64,000 bases of DNA. Origin: Hyphomonadaceae bacterium. Its GTDB lineage: Bacteria > Pseudomonadota > Alphaproteobacteria > Caulobacterales > Aquidulcibacteraceae. A program made the position numbers and the translations under genes. Shown piece after piece: positions 28,405-36,481 of this stretch; position 1 is the first letter of the stretch; each line of letters begins with the position of its first letter. The stretch is from positions 415,568 through 479,567 of the forward strand of contig JALHQO010000001.1 of assembly GCA_022841905.1 (NCBI GenBank), written 5' to 3'. Under the pieces are notes generated by a model. That model worked only from the letters and a program-made list of their open reading frames with translations. It had not been told where the DNA came from and made no database searches.

Positions 28405-29087
28405 TCGCGCTTTCCGTTGCGGGTCAAATCGGGCCGTCTTTGGGCGGTGATGCGTTGGCGCTCGGCTTTGCGCCAGGCTTCGATTTTGGCGTGGTCTCCG
28501 TTGAGCAGGATTTCAGGGATGGCGCGGCCCTCCCACTCGCGCGGACGTGTGTATTGGGGATGCTCGAGCAGGCCGTCGCTGAAGCTCTCTTCGACGGTGG
28601 AGGCTTCGTTGCCGAGCACGCCGGGCAGGAGGCGAACGCAAGCCTCTAGCAGCACCAGCGCAGCGGCTTCCCCACCAGCCAGCACGGCGTCGCCGACGGA
28701 GACCTCCTGCATGTCGCGCGCCTCGATGACGCGCTCGTCCAGACCTTCAAAGCGACCGCAAAAGAGAATGACGCCCGGCCCTGCGGCCCACGCGGCAGCC
28801 ATGGCTTGAGTCAGCGGTTTGCCGCGGGGCGAGAGATAGATGAGCGAGCGGTTGTTTCGCGGGATAGAGTCGATCGCCGCCGCCGCCACGTCGGCGCGCA
28901 ACACCATTCCAGCGCCGCCGCCGGCCGGCGTGTCGTCCACGTTTTTGTGCGGGCCTTGGCCGAAATCACGTAGCTGCACAGTGTCGAGTGACCACGCGCC
29001 TTCACGCAGCGCCTTGCCAATCAGCGAGACGCCGAGCGTGCCCGGAAACGCTTCGGGGAAGAGCGTTATGATAGTCGCGGCGAACAT
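28401..29087 (-). CDS. trmD: tRNA (guanine-N1-)-methyltransferase TrmD
   Basis: 228 residues. SPOUT-class trefoil-knot enzyme: [19 protein letters not shown] near the start, [11 protein letters not shown], the [12 protein letters not shown] knot segment and [11 protein letters not shown]. It methylates G37 in tRNAs, preventing +1 frameshifts. The C-terminus has [17 protein letters not shown]. Position after rimM is conventional. Confidence 0.97.
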   Translation of the reverse strand: MFAATIITLFPEAFPGTLGVSLIGKALREGAWSLDTVQLRDFGQGPHKNVDDTPAGGGAGMVLRADVAAAAIDSIPRNNRSLIYLSPRGKPLTQAMAAAWAAGPGVILFCGRFEGLDERVIEARDMQEVSVGDAVLAGGEAAALVLLEACVRLLPGVLGNEASTVEESFSDGLLEHPQYTRPREWEGRAIPEILLNGDHAKIEAWRKAERQRITAQRRPDLTRNGKRE

Positions 29088-29120
29088 CGTGCCATCCGTA
29101 CGCGCACGATACGCCGTGCG

Positions 29121-30380
29121 CTACTTCCCGTTAGCTGGCTCGGGCGGCGGCGGGTCCAACACGACGCGCTTACCGGGGAGGTCCACCAATGGTGCGGTTT
29201 CACGCGTAAACGTAATGCGCACGTTGGGAGCGCCGTTGGGCGGGCGATATTCGATGATGTCGCCGGCGCCGAAATTCCACACTGCGCAAATTTCGCCGAG
29301 CACTTGTCCGTCTACCGACTCCGCTTTGCAGCCGAGCAGATCGACGATGTAAAATTCGTCTTCCGGCGGCGCGGGCAGATTGGCGCGCGGCACGAAGAGG
29401 CGCGTGCCTTTCAGCTTGTCGGCGTCTTCCTTAGATTTGATCTCGGCGGCGACGACGGCGACGCCGTCCTTCAACTCGCGCCAGCTCTTCGGCTTCAGCA
29501 AAATCTTGCCGTCTTCGCCGTAGAGCGGACCGTAGGCGATGACGCCGTCCTTCTTCTCGGTGAAGGCGCGCAGGCGCACTTCGCCTTTGACGCCAAAGGC
29601 CCCGGCGACAGCGCCGACCAGCACCATGCCGCTCTTACCGCCAGTCTTGGCTTTGAATGCAGGCACGGCTTGCAGTTCTCCGATCACTTCGGGTTCAGCG
29701 GCGACCGGCTTCGGTGTGGCCAGCGGCTTAGGCGCAGCGCGAACAGGCGCTGTGATCGGCGCACGTGTCACTGGCTGAGCTCGGCCGGCGGCGACGGCCA
29801 GCGGCTTTGACGGAATAGGGCCAGCGAACGCGGCCGCGACCGGCGCAAGCTTCGGCGGCTTGGGCGGCTTCGGTGGTTTGGGCGCTTTCGGCGGCTTCTC
29901 GGCTTTCACCTTTGCCGGCTTCGGCGCCGGTTCTGGCTTCACAGCTTTTGGAGCGGGGGCCGGCTTGCCTTTGGCGGCGGGCTTGGCCTTCGCCTCGGCT
30001 TTAGCCTCTGGCGCGGCTTTCGAGGGCTTCGCCTTCGGATCGGGCTTCGACGCCTTCGCTTCCGGCTTTGCCTTTTCAGCTTTGGCCGGCGGCTGCGGTT
30101 TGGCGGCCGGTTTGATTTCGGCCTTCTTGGGGACCGCCGCTTTGGCTTTCGCCTCCGGCTTTGGCGCCGGGGCTGCGGACTTGGCCGCTTTCGCTGGCGC
30201 TGGCTTTGGCGCAGGCGCGGGCTTAGCCGCAGGCGCAGGCGCCTTTGCGGTTTTTACCGGCTTTGCCGGTGGCGCAGCCTTCTTGGCGACAGCCGCCGGC
30301 GCTGCCTTCTTGGCGGCCGGCGGGGCGGACTTCGGCGCCGGCTTCGCGGCGGCCTTCGTGGCGGTCTTCTTCTCGGGCAC
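29121..30380 (-). CDS. rimM: Ribosome maturation factor RimM with a ~250-residue K/A/P-rich N-terminal extension
   Basis: 419 residues from a GTG at 30380 that has AAGGAA six bases upstream and lies 9 bases after rpsP. Residues 252-419 (from the internal ATG at 29627) form a normal-length RimM: MVLVGAVAGAFGVKGEVRLR, the RLFVPRANLP linker and a PRC-barrel with EFYIVDLLGCKAE and GEICAVWNFGAGDIIEYRP. RimM assists 30S maturation at the 3' domain. Residues 1-250 are low-complexity Lys/Ala/Pro (AKPAPAPKP and PPKPPKPPK-type units), resembling H1-like basic tails. An alternative is initiation at 29627, where only a weak AAGAG is seen. I favour the long form but it needs protein evidence. Confidence 0.88.
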   Translation of the reverse strand: MPEKKTATKAAAKPAPKSAPPAAKKAAPAAVAKKAAPPAKPVKTAKAPAPAAKPAPAPKPAPAKAAKSAAPAPKPEAKAKAAVPKKAEIKPAAKPQPPAKAEKAKPEAKASKPDPKAKPSKAAPEAKAEAKAKPAAKGKPAPAPKAVKPEPAPKPAKVKAEKPPKAPKPPKPPKPPKLAPVAAAFAGPIPSKPLAVAAGRAQPVTRAPITAPVRAAPKPLATPKPVAAEPEVIGELQAVPAFKAKTGGKSGMVLVGAVAGAFGVKGEVRLRAFTEKKDGVIAYGPLYGEDGKILLKPKSWRELKDGVAVVAAEIKSKEDADKLKGTRLFVPRANLPAPPEDEFYIVDLLGCKAESVDGQVLGEICAVWNFGAGDIIEYRPPNGAPNVRITFTRETAPLVDLPGKRVVLDPPPPEPANGK

Positions 30381-30389
30381 GTGCTTTCC

Positions 30390-30755
30390 TTACGCCTCCG
30401 GCGCGGCTTCAGCCTCGGCAGCAGGGGCCGGCGCATTGGCAGCAGCGCGCTCGGTCATTTTCTTGCCGGGTTGGGCCTTGTTGGGGTTGTTCTTGGCTTG
30501 GCGCGTGAACACGCCGGCCTGGTCAAGGAACCGGGCGACGCGATCGGTCGGCAAAGCGCCTTTTTTCATCCAGTCCTGGATCCGCTCGAGCTTGAGGGTG
30601 ACCCGAGCCGGGTCGTCGGACTTCAAGATAGGGTTGTAAGTGCCAACTTTCTCGATGAAACGCCCATCACGAGGGCTGCGGCTGTCGGCTACAACGATGG
30701 AGTAGAACGGACGCTTTTTGGCGCCGCCGCGGGCGAGACGGATTTTCAGGGACAT
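30390..30755 (-). CDS. rpsP: 30S ribosomal protein S16
   Basis: 121 residues. The core is canonical ([59 protein letters not shown]). The C-terminus is extended by about 35 residues, ending in an Ala/Pro/Glu tail ([14 protein letters not shown]). AAGGAG precedes the start at good spacing. It follows ffh by 23 bases and precedes rimM by 9, within one operon. Confidence 0.97.
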   Translation of the reverse strand: MSLKIRLARGGAKKRPFYSIVVADSRSPRDGRFIEKVGTYNPILKSDDPARVTLKLERIQDWMKKGALPTDRVARFLDQAGVFTRQAKNNPNKAQPGKKMTERAAANAPAPAAEAEAAPEA

Positions 30756-30778
30756 TTCAGTGCTTCTCCTTTGAACTC

Positions 30779-32251
30779 TTAGCTTTTTTTGTTGCTCCCG
30801 GGAAGCCCTGGAAGGCCTCCCGGCAGGCCTGGAAGGCCAGATTGAGGGTTAAGGCCGGGTAGGGACTTGCCAGAACCGAGCTGTTTGAGGGCTTCGGGGG
30901 ACGGCATGCCGCCTCCACCCATGCCCGGCATGCCGAAGGGCATTTTGCCCTTGCCCATGGCTTTCGCCATGTCGGCCATGTTGCGGTGCATCTTAATGAG
31001 CCGGTTAACCTCTGCGACCTCGACGCCCGAGCCCTTGGCGATGCGGGCGCGGCGTTTGCCGTTGAGCAGGTCGGGCTTGGAGCGCTCAGCCTTGGTCATT
31101 GAGCGGATAATGGCGATCTGTCGGTGCAGCTGCTTATCGTCGAGCGAGGCGTCGGAGATCTGGCTCTTCACCTTCTGGACGCCCGGCAGCATGCCCATGA
31201 CGCCCTTCAGGCCGCCGATCTGCAGCACTTGGCCGAGCTGCTTTTCCATGTCGTCAAAGTCGAAGCGGCCTTTGGCCAGCTTCTTGGCCATCTGCTCGGC
31301 TTCGGCGCGATCGACATTCTCGACCGCTTTTTCGACCAGTCCGACAATATCGCCCTGACCCAGAATACGGCCGGCGACGCGGCGCGCGTCGAAAGGCTCC
31401 AGCGCATCGGGGCGTTCGCCCGCGCCGAGGAACTTGATCGGCAGGCCGGTGACGGCGCGCATCGAGAGGGCTGCGCCGCCGCGACCGTCGCCATCGACGC
31501 GGGTGAGCACGAGGCCGGTCAGCGGCAGCCGCGCATGGAAGCGCTTGGCGGTTTCGACCGCGTCCTGGCCGGTGAGGCTGTCGGCGACGAGCAGGACTTC
31601 GCCCGGCTTGGCGATCTGCGCGATCGATGCCGCCTCATCCATCATCTCGTCATCGAGCGTAGTGCGGCCGGCCGTGTCGAGGATCAGAACGTCGTGGCCC
31701 GAGACGCGGGCCGTGGCGAGGGCGCGTTTTGAGATCTCTTGCGGCGTCTGCCCTGCGACGATCGCCAGCACGTCGACGCCGATGCTTTTGCCGAGTGTGG
31801 CCAGCTGCTCCATCGCCGCTGGGCGGCGGGTGTCGAGCGAGGCCATCAGCACGCGCTTTTTCTCGGTCTTCGAGAGACGAAGTGCGAGTTTGGCGGTGGT
31901 GGTGGTTTTGCCGGAGCCTTGCAGGCCCGCCATCATGATGACGTTCGGCGGCTCGCCGGCGATGCGCAGGCCCTCAGGCGCGCCGTCGCCGCCGAGCGTA
32001 TCGACCAGCGCGTCATAGACGATCTTGATGACCTGCTGGCCGGGTTTGACGGCCTTGATGACGTTTTCGCCGACGGCCTCGACGCGCACCTTGGCGATGA
32101 AATCCTTCACCACCGGCAGCGCGACATCGGCCTCCAGCAACGCCACGCGGACCTCGCGCAGCGCTGCATCGACATCGGCCTCGCTGAGCGCGCCGCGCCC
32201 AGTGAGCTTGTCGAAAACGCCGCCTAGGCGTTCTGTCAGGGCCTCAAACAA
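30779..32251 (-). CDS. ffh: Signal recognition particle protein Ffh
   Basis: 490 residues from a TTG start with AAGGAG six bases upstream (32249-32251 on the reverse strand). The NG domain has G1 [11 protein letters not shown] (109-119), [22 protein letters not shown] and [12 protein letters not shown]. The M domain (from about 320) is methionine-rich and binds 4.5S RNA ([17 protein letters not shown]). The C-terminus is a Gly/Pro/Leu-rich tail ([14 protein letters not shown]). It heads the ffh-rpsP-rimM-trmD-rplS unit. The RNA partner is not in the window. Confidence 0.97.
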   Translation of the reverse strand: MFEALTERLGGVFDKLTGRGALSEADVDAALREVRVALLEADVALPVVKDFIAKVRVEAVGENVIKAVKPGQQVIKIVYDALVDTLGGDGAPEGLRIAGEPPNVIMMAGLQGSGKTTTTAKLALRLSKTEKKRVLMASLDTRRPAAMEQLATLGKSIGVDVLAIVAGQTPQEISKRALATARVSGHDVLILDTAGRTTLDDEMMDEAASIAQIAKPGEVLLVADSLTGQDAVETAKRFHARLPLTGLVLTRVDGDGRGGAALSMRAVTGLPIKFLGAGERPDALEPFDARRVAGRILGQGDIVGLVEKAVENVDRAEAEQMAKKLAKGRFDFDDMEKQLGQVLQIGGLKGVMGMLPGVQKVKSQISDASLDDKQLHRQIAIIRSMTKAERSKPDLLNGKRRARIAKGSGVEVAEVNRLIKMHRNMADMAKAMGKGKMPFGMPGMGGGGMPSPEALKQLGSGKSLPGLNPQSGLPGLPGGLPGLPGSNKKS

Positions 32252-32410
32252 CAGTATCTCCTTGCGCCAAAAGCAGTTTTACCCCGCCGGACGATCACGT
32301 CGGGCGGGGTGCCTCGCCAGCCTCCGGACCCTGATATGGGTCGTGTGCCGGTCAAAGCGCAGCTTAAAGCTAGCGCGTGAGCGGGTGTTTAGGGGTTCGG
32401 AGGGTTGCGG

Positions 32411-33505
32411 TCAAACGCCAAGCCGTCGCGCCACCTCTTCGCCGATGGCCAACGATGAGGTGAGGCCGGGGCTCTCGATGCCGAAGAGGCAGATCGTGTT
32501 GGGCGTGCTGTCGTCGATGACGAAGTCGCCTTGCGGTTCGCCGGGGCCGTGGAGTTTGGGGCGGATGCCGGCGTAGTCGGGGGCCAGCGCGCCGTCTGGG
32601 AGAGACGGCCAGAAGCGGCGGACGGTTTCGTAGAAGGCGCCGACGCGGGCGGGATCGACGGCGTAGTCTTCGTGATCGACGAACTGGAGATCGGGGCCGA
32701 AGCGGGCGACGCCGCCCAAATCGCGCCGATAGTGTGTGCCGAGGGCGCCTGGAATGGGCGGGGGATAGATGAGGCGCTTGAACGGCGCTTTTGCCCCCTG
32801 CAGCGCAAAGTAATTGCCCTTGCCGAAGTGTAGCGCGGGAATGCGGTCAGCCGGAAAGCCGTCGATCGCGCGCGCGCACGCTTGCGCGCCAAGGCCAGCG
32901 GCGTTGATGAGGAAGCGCGTGCTCAACGTCATCGGCGCTTCGCCGCCGACGTGGACGTCATAGCCCTCGGTGTTCGGCGTTGCGCCGAGGAACGGTGCGT
33001 TCAGCGCGATCGCGCCGCCATGCGCGCCGATCTCGCCTTCCAGCGCCAGCATGTAGCCGTGCGCGTCCATCACCCCGCTCTCGGCGCTTTCGAGCGCGGC
33101 GACGGCGCGGAGTTCGGGTTCGAGCGCGCGGGCCTCGTCGCCGGTGAGCCAGCGGACGCCTTCTACGCCATTGATCTCGGCCTGCGTGGCCAAACGTTCG
33201 AGCGCCGGTATTTCAGCCTCTTCGGTAGCGACGATCAGCTTGCCGCATTTGTCGTAAGCGACGGCATGCGCGTCGAGGAAGGCGTAGAGTAGGCGGCGGC
33301 CCTCGACGCAGAGTTGCGCCTTCAACGATCCGCTCGCGTAGTGCAGCCCGGCGTGAATCACCTCTGAGTTGCGCGACGAGACGCCCGCGCCGGTGCGCGT
33401 TTCCTTTTCGATCACCACAACGCTCAAGCCGCGCCGCGCCAGGGCGTAACCGGTGGCAAGGCCGACCGCGCCAGCGCCGACGATGAGGGCGTCGCAATCA
33501 CTCAT
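32411..33505 (-). CDS. FAD-dependent oxidoreductase of the L-2-hydroxyglutarate dehydrogenase type
   Basis: 364 residues. FAD-binding GAGAVGLATGYALARRG (10-26) and VVVIEKE at the end of the second strand mark the DAO fold. RTGAGVSSRNSEVIHAGLHY is the stretch typical of L2HGDH/LhgO proteins, and the C-terminal GIESPGLTSSLAIGEEVA closes the FAD site. Likely activity is oxidation of L-2-hydroxyglutarate or a related 2-hydroxy acid to the keto acid, feeding quinone. It is shorter than E. coli LhgO (about 420), so the substrate is uncertain. It is divergent from the histidine-kinase gene. Confidence 0.85.
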   Translation of the reverse strand: MSDCDALIVGAGAVGLATGYALARRGLSVVVIEKETRTGAGVSSRNSEVIHAGLHYASGSLKAQLCVEGRRLLYAFLDAHAVAYDKCGKLIVATEEAEIPALERLATQAEINGVEGVRWLTGDEARALEPELRAVAALESAESGVMDAHGYMLALEGEIGAHGGAIALNAPFLGATPNTEGYDVHVGGEAPMTLSTRFLINAAGLGAQACARAIDGFPADRIPALHFGKGNYFALQGAKAPFKRLIYPPPIPGALGTHYRRDLGGVARFGPDLQFVDHEDYAVDPARVGAFYETVRRFWPSLPDGALAPDYAGIRPKLHGPGEPQGDFVIDDSTPNTICLFGIESPGLTSSLAIGEEVARRLGV

Positions 33506-33597
33506 GAAAAGTTACCAAACGGCATCGAAAACTTTGGATGAAATTGAGATTACAAACGACCAGTTAATCTAAACGAAAGCAGCTTGCCTTAGGTGTG

Positions 33598-34989
33598 ATG
33601 CAGGGCGAGGCGAGCGTGTTCAAGTTTTCTGATCCACCGATGCTGTCGGCTGCGCGAGGGCGTGTCTCGACGCTGAGATGGCGCATGGTGATCGGAGCGC
33701 TGTTCGCGTTGGGCGCGGCAAGCGTGCTCGATTCTATGGCTGCCGGTTTCAGCTGGTACCTGGTGCTCTGCCTGGCCATGGGCTTCGACACCATGCTGGG
33801 CCACTCCTATCTCGAAGCGCGCGGAGACGAAGCGCGTCGCACGGGCGGCGCGCTTTTCGTTTGGGGCTGCGTGTTCAGCATTTGCGTGTTCTCGGCCATG
33901 CCGCTCGTGCTTGCGGCGATGGGCGGCGGACCGGGGCGAGTGCTGGGCGTGCTGATGGCGGCAAGCTCGCTGGTGAGCGTGATGCTATTCACCTTCCAGG
34001 CGCCGCGTTTCATGTTGCTCTCGGCGGCGCCGGCGGTGGTGGCGTTGCTGGCGATGCCGTTCATCCCGTTTCACGAAGCGCCAGCGAGCGCGTTGCAGGG
34101 CGCGCTCGGCGTCGGCTGCGGCGTCGTTGGCTTTCTTGCCTACATTGGCCGCTCGGCGCTGAACAACACCAAGATGATCACTGGTTGGCGCGCCGCCAAT
34201 CAGGCCGCCAAGGAGCGCCACCTCGAAGCCGAAGTGAAGCGCGCCGAAGCCGAAGAGGCCAACCGGGCTAAATCCGAGTTTCTTGCAGTGATGACGCATG
34301 AATTGCGCACGCCGCTGAACGCTGTCATCGGCTACGCCGAAATCATTCAGGAAGAGCTCGACGCTGAGGGGCGGACGGAATTGTCCGACGATGCGGGCCG
34401 CATCACCAACTCCGCACGCCATCTGCTTGGCTTGATCGATCAGATTCTCAATCTCTCCAGTATCGACGCAGGCCAGGAAGCGCTGGCTTTGCGCGAGGTT
34501 GATGTACGCAAGCTTCTGGAGGACGCGATTTCCAGCATGCAGGACGAGGCGCGCGTTGCCGGCAATCGCATTTCACTGCGCGTAAGCGCAGAGGCCGAGC
34601 ATGCTCATACTGACGGCAACAAGCTGGCCGTCGCGGTGGCTGCCATTTTGTCGAACGCGGTGAAATTCACGTCGCAAGGGCTGATTGCGGTGACGGCTGA
34701 CATCGAGCGGACGGGCGCTGACGACATGCTGATGATTGCGGTGTCGGACACCGGGGCAGGAATCGCGAAGGACCAGATGTCGGCGATCTTCAAGCCGTTC
34801 ACACAAATCGAAACGGGCTCGACGCGCAGCAAGGGCGGGATGGGGCTTGGGCTCTCGATCGCGCAGCGCATGGCGCATACGCTGGGCGGCGATGTTGGCG
34901 TGGTGAGCGAACTGGGCGCTGGCTCGACCTTCACTTTACGCACGCCGCTGCGCGCCAAGGCCGCGCAACTGGTCCGCGCGGCCGCCTAA
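33598..34989 (+). CDS. Membrane-bound sensor histidine kinase (orphan)
   Basis: 463 residues from the ATG at 33598 (a GTG at 33595 is in the same frame). About five or six membrane segments fill residues 30-186; a short helical linker (KERHLEAEVKRAEAEEANRA) leads to HisKA with FLAVMTHELRTPLNAVIGY (phospho-acceptor His234). The catalytic domain has AAILSNAVKFTSQG, DTGAGIAKDQ and GGMGLGLSIAQRM. There is no periplasmic sensor domain and no receiver domain, and no response-regulator gene is nearby. The signal is therefore unknown and probably sensed within the membrane. Confidence 0.92.
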   Translation: MQGEASVFKFSDPPMLSAARGRVSTLRWRMVIGALFALGAASVLDSMAAGFSWYLVLCLAMGFDTMLGHSYLEARGDEARRTGGALFVWGCVFSICVFSAMPLVLAAMGGGPGRVLGVLMAASSLVSVMLFTFQAPRFMLLSAAPAVVALLAMPFIPFHEAPASALQGALGVGCGVVGFLAYIGRSALNNTKMITGWRAANQAAKERHLEAEVKRAEAEEANRAKSEFLAVMTHELRTPLNAVIGYAEIIQEELDAEGRTELSDDAGRITNSARHLLGLIDQILNLSSIDAGQEALALREVDVRKLLEDAISSMQDEARVAGNRISLRVSAEAEHAHTDGNKLAVAVAAILSNAVKFTSQGLIAVTADIERTGADDMLMIAVSDTGAGIAKDQMSAIFKPFTQIETGSTRSKGGMGLGLSIAQRMAHTLGGDVGVVSELGAGSTFTLRTPLRAKAAQLVRAAA

Positions 34990-34998
34990 TCCTGAAAT

Positions 34999-35056
34999 CT
35001 CGGGGAGAACCCCGCCCCCTCCCCGAGGGGGAGAGGGTGCGCCTTGGTGCGGGGGA
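34999..35056. repeat. Palindromic GC-rich intergenic repeat after the kinase gene
   Basis: CTCGGGGAG at 34999-35007 is the exact reverse complement of CTCCCCGAG at 35019-35027, and CTCCCC at 35019-35024 can alternatively pair with GGGGAG at 35028-35033. The words CCCTCCCCGAGGGGGAGAGG and GCGGGGGAGCGTCGGGG recall dispersed intergenic palindromes of alphaproteobacteria. It may also end the kinase transcript. Confidence 0.55.
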
Positions 35057-35154
35057 GCGTCGGGGTCTGCCGAAATAACGTCGAAGGCTGAGCTGAGTTC
35101 CGCATAAGGCAGGGGATGCGCTATGGGTTCGGGCGCGTTATATAGAGCCGGCCT

Positions 35155-36069
35155 ATGGACGACCGCCTTCCCGCTTCCGCAATGCCGACTCTCCGGCAAC
35201 TCCAGTTTCTTCTCGCTCTGCGGGCCGAGGGGAGCTTCGTCGCCGCCGCTGATGCGGTCGGCGTAACGCAGCCGACGCTCTCGGCCGGGATCAAGGATCT
35301 GGAGACGACACTCGGCGCCGTGTTGGTCGAGCGCGGGCGAAATGGGGCGGTGCTGACGCCGGCGGGCGAGGATGCAGCCGAACGCGCGGCGCGCGCTTTG
35401 GGTGAAGTCGAGGAATTGGTGCGTACTGTGCAAAGCGCGGGCGAGCCCTTCGCGGGTGTCTTCCGTCTCGGCGCCATTCCGACGATCGCGCCATTCTTGC
35501 TGCCGCGCGCGCTACCGCTGCTGAAGCGAACATTTCCGAAGCTGCGTTTACAGATACGCGAGGATCTCACGGCGCGTCTCGTCGATGCATTGCGCGCACG
35601 CACGCTCGACGCCGCATTGATCGCCCTGCCTTACGATGCGCACGGCATAGCGAGCGCGCCGATTGCGGAGGATGAGTTTCTCTTCCTCTGCCCCGACACG
35701 CATCCGCTGGCGCAACGCAATGATCTCTCGCCCGAGCATCTGAAGGGTGAGGACGTGCTGCTGCTTGAGGACGGGCACTGCCTGCGTGAGCACGCGCTTT
35801 CAGCCTGCAGAATTGCGCCGGGGCGGCGGTCGAGCGAACTTGGCGCCACCAGCTTGCACACGCTGGTGCAGATGGTTGGCGGCGGTATGGGTGTGACGCT
35901 GTTGCCGAAGATCGCGGCGGAAGCGGGCGTCGGAGTCGGTGCGCACGTTGCGATCCGACCGTTCGCCGAGCCGATTATCGGACGCTCGATCGGCGTGGCG
36001 TGGCGCGAGGGCGGACCGCGCGAAGATGAAGCGCGCAAGCTCGCGGACGTGTTGCGCAGCCTTTTCTAG
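35155..36069 (+). CDS. oxyR: LysR-family peroxide sensor OxyR
   Basis: 304 residues. The N-terminal winged helix (PTLRQLQFLLALRAEGSFVA, VTQPTLSAGIKDLE) is followed by a substrate-binding fold. The redox pair is visible in LLEDGHCLREHALSACR: Cys209 and Cys218 have the same spacing as E. coli Cys199 and Cys208, in the same sequence context. It activates catalase/peroxidase genes on oxidation; none of these is in the window, and the next gene is convergent, so its targets lie elsewhere. Confidence 0.92.
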   Translation: MDDRLPASAMPTLRQLQFLLALRAEGSFVAAADAVGVTQPTLSAGIKDLETTLGAVLVERGRNGAVLTPAGEDAAERAARALGEVEELVRTVQSAGEPFAGVFRLGAIPTIAPFLLPRALPLLKRTFPKLRLQIREDLTARLVDALRARTLDAALIALPYDAHGIASAPIAEDEFLFLCPDTHPLAQRNDLSPEHLKGEDVLLLEDGHCLREHALSACRIAPGRRSSELGATSLHTLVQMVGGGMGVTLLPKIAAEAGVGVGAHVAIRPFAEPIIGRSIGVAWREGGPREDEARKLADVLRSLF

Positions 36070-36404
36070 GAGGTGGGCCAGTCGGGCTTCGACAATTGCT
36101 TAGCCAGATGCGGCAAGCGGATCACCAGCCAGAGCGCGGCCCAGATGTTGCCGATGATGAAGATCGGCGCCGCCCACAAAGCCGCGACTATCCAAGAGCG
36201 CTCGGTCAGGAACACGATCACGGCGAAGAAGAGAAAGCCGATATAGAGATCGACCAGAGCGACGACGCCCCAAGGCAGCGTCGTCACCACGGCGAACTGA
36301 TCGAAGAACGTGCCGTGCAATTCTTGCTTGGCGGCAAAGGCCCAGATCACCAGGCCGAGCAGGGCGAGCCCCACTATGCCGATCGCGGCGCGGACAACGT
36401 TCAT
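36066..36404 (-). CDS. Small membrane protein, DUF1475-like
   Basis: 112 residues with three hydrophobic segments (about 5-24, 42-66, 70-98). The phrase WGVVALVDLYIGFLFFAVIVF fits the DUF1475 family as I remember it; the match is by eye. The function is unknown. It converges on oxyR with the stop codons overlapping by four bases. Confidence 0.65.
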   Translation of the reverse strand: MNVVRAAIGIVGLALLGLVIWAFAAKQELHGTFFDQFAVVTTLPWGVVALVDLYIGFLFFAVIVFLTERSWIVAALWAAPIFIIGNIWAALWLVIRLPHLAKQLSKPDWPTS

Positions 36405-36481
36405 CGCTTCACTCTCCTGCCGCGCTTCATCGGCCTGCCGCGCTTGTTGGCGCGAACGCCCGGCCCGTCAAGACGCCGGGT

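Noticed and set aside
29860-30639. 259-codon Gly/Ala/Phe-rich frame on the plus strand opposite rimM
   Set aside because: It is the complement of the K/A/P-rich RimM extension and of rpsP, so its repeats simply mirror that sequence; the sense frame has the good ribosome-binding site and the operon position.
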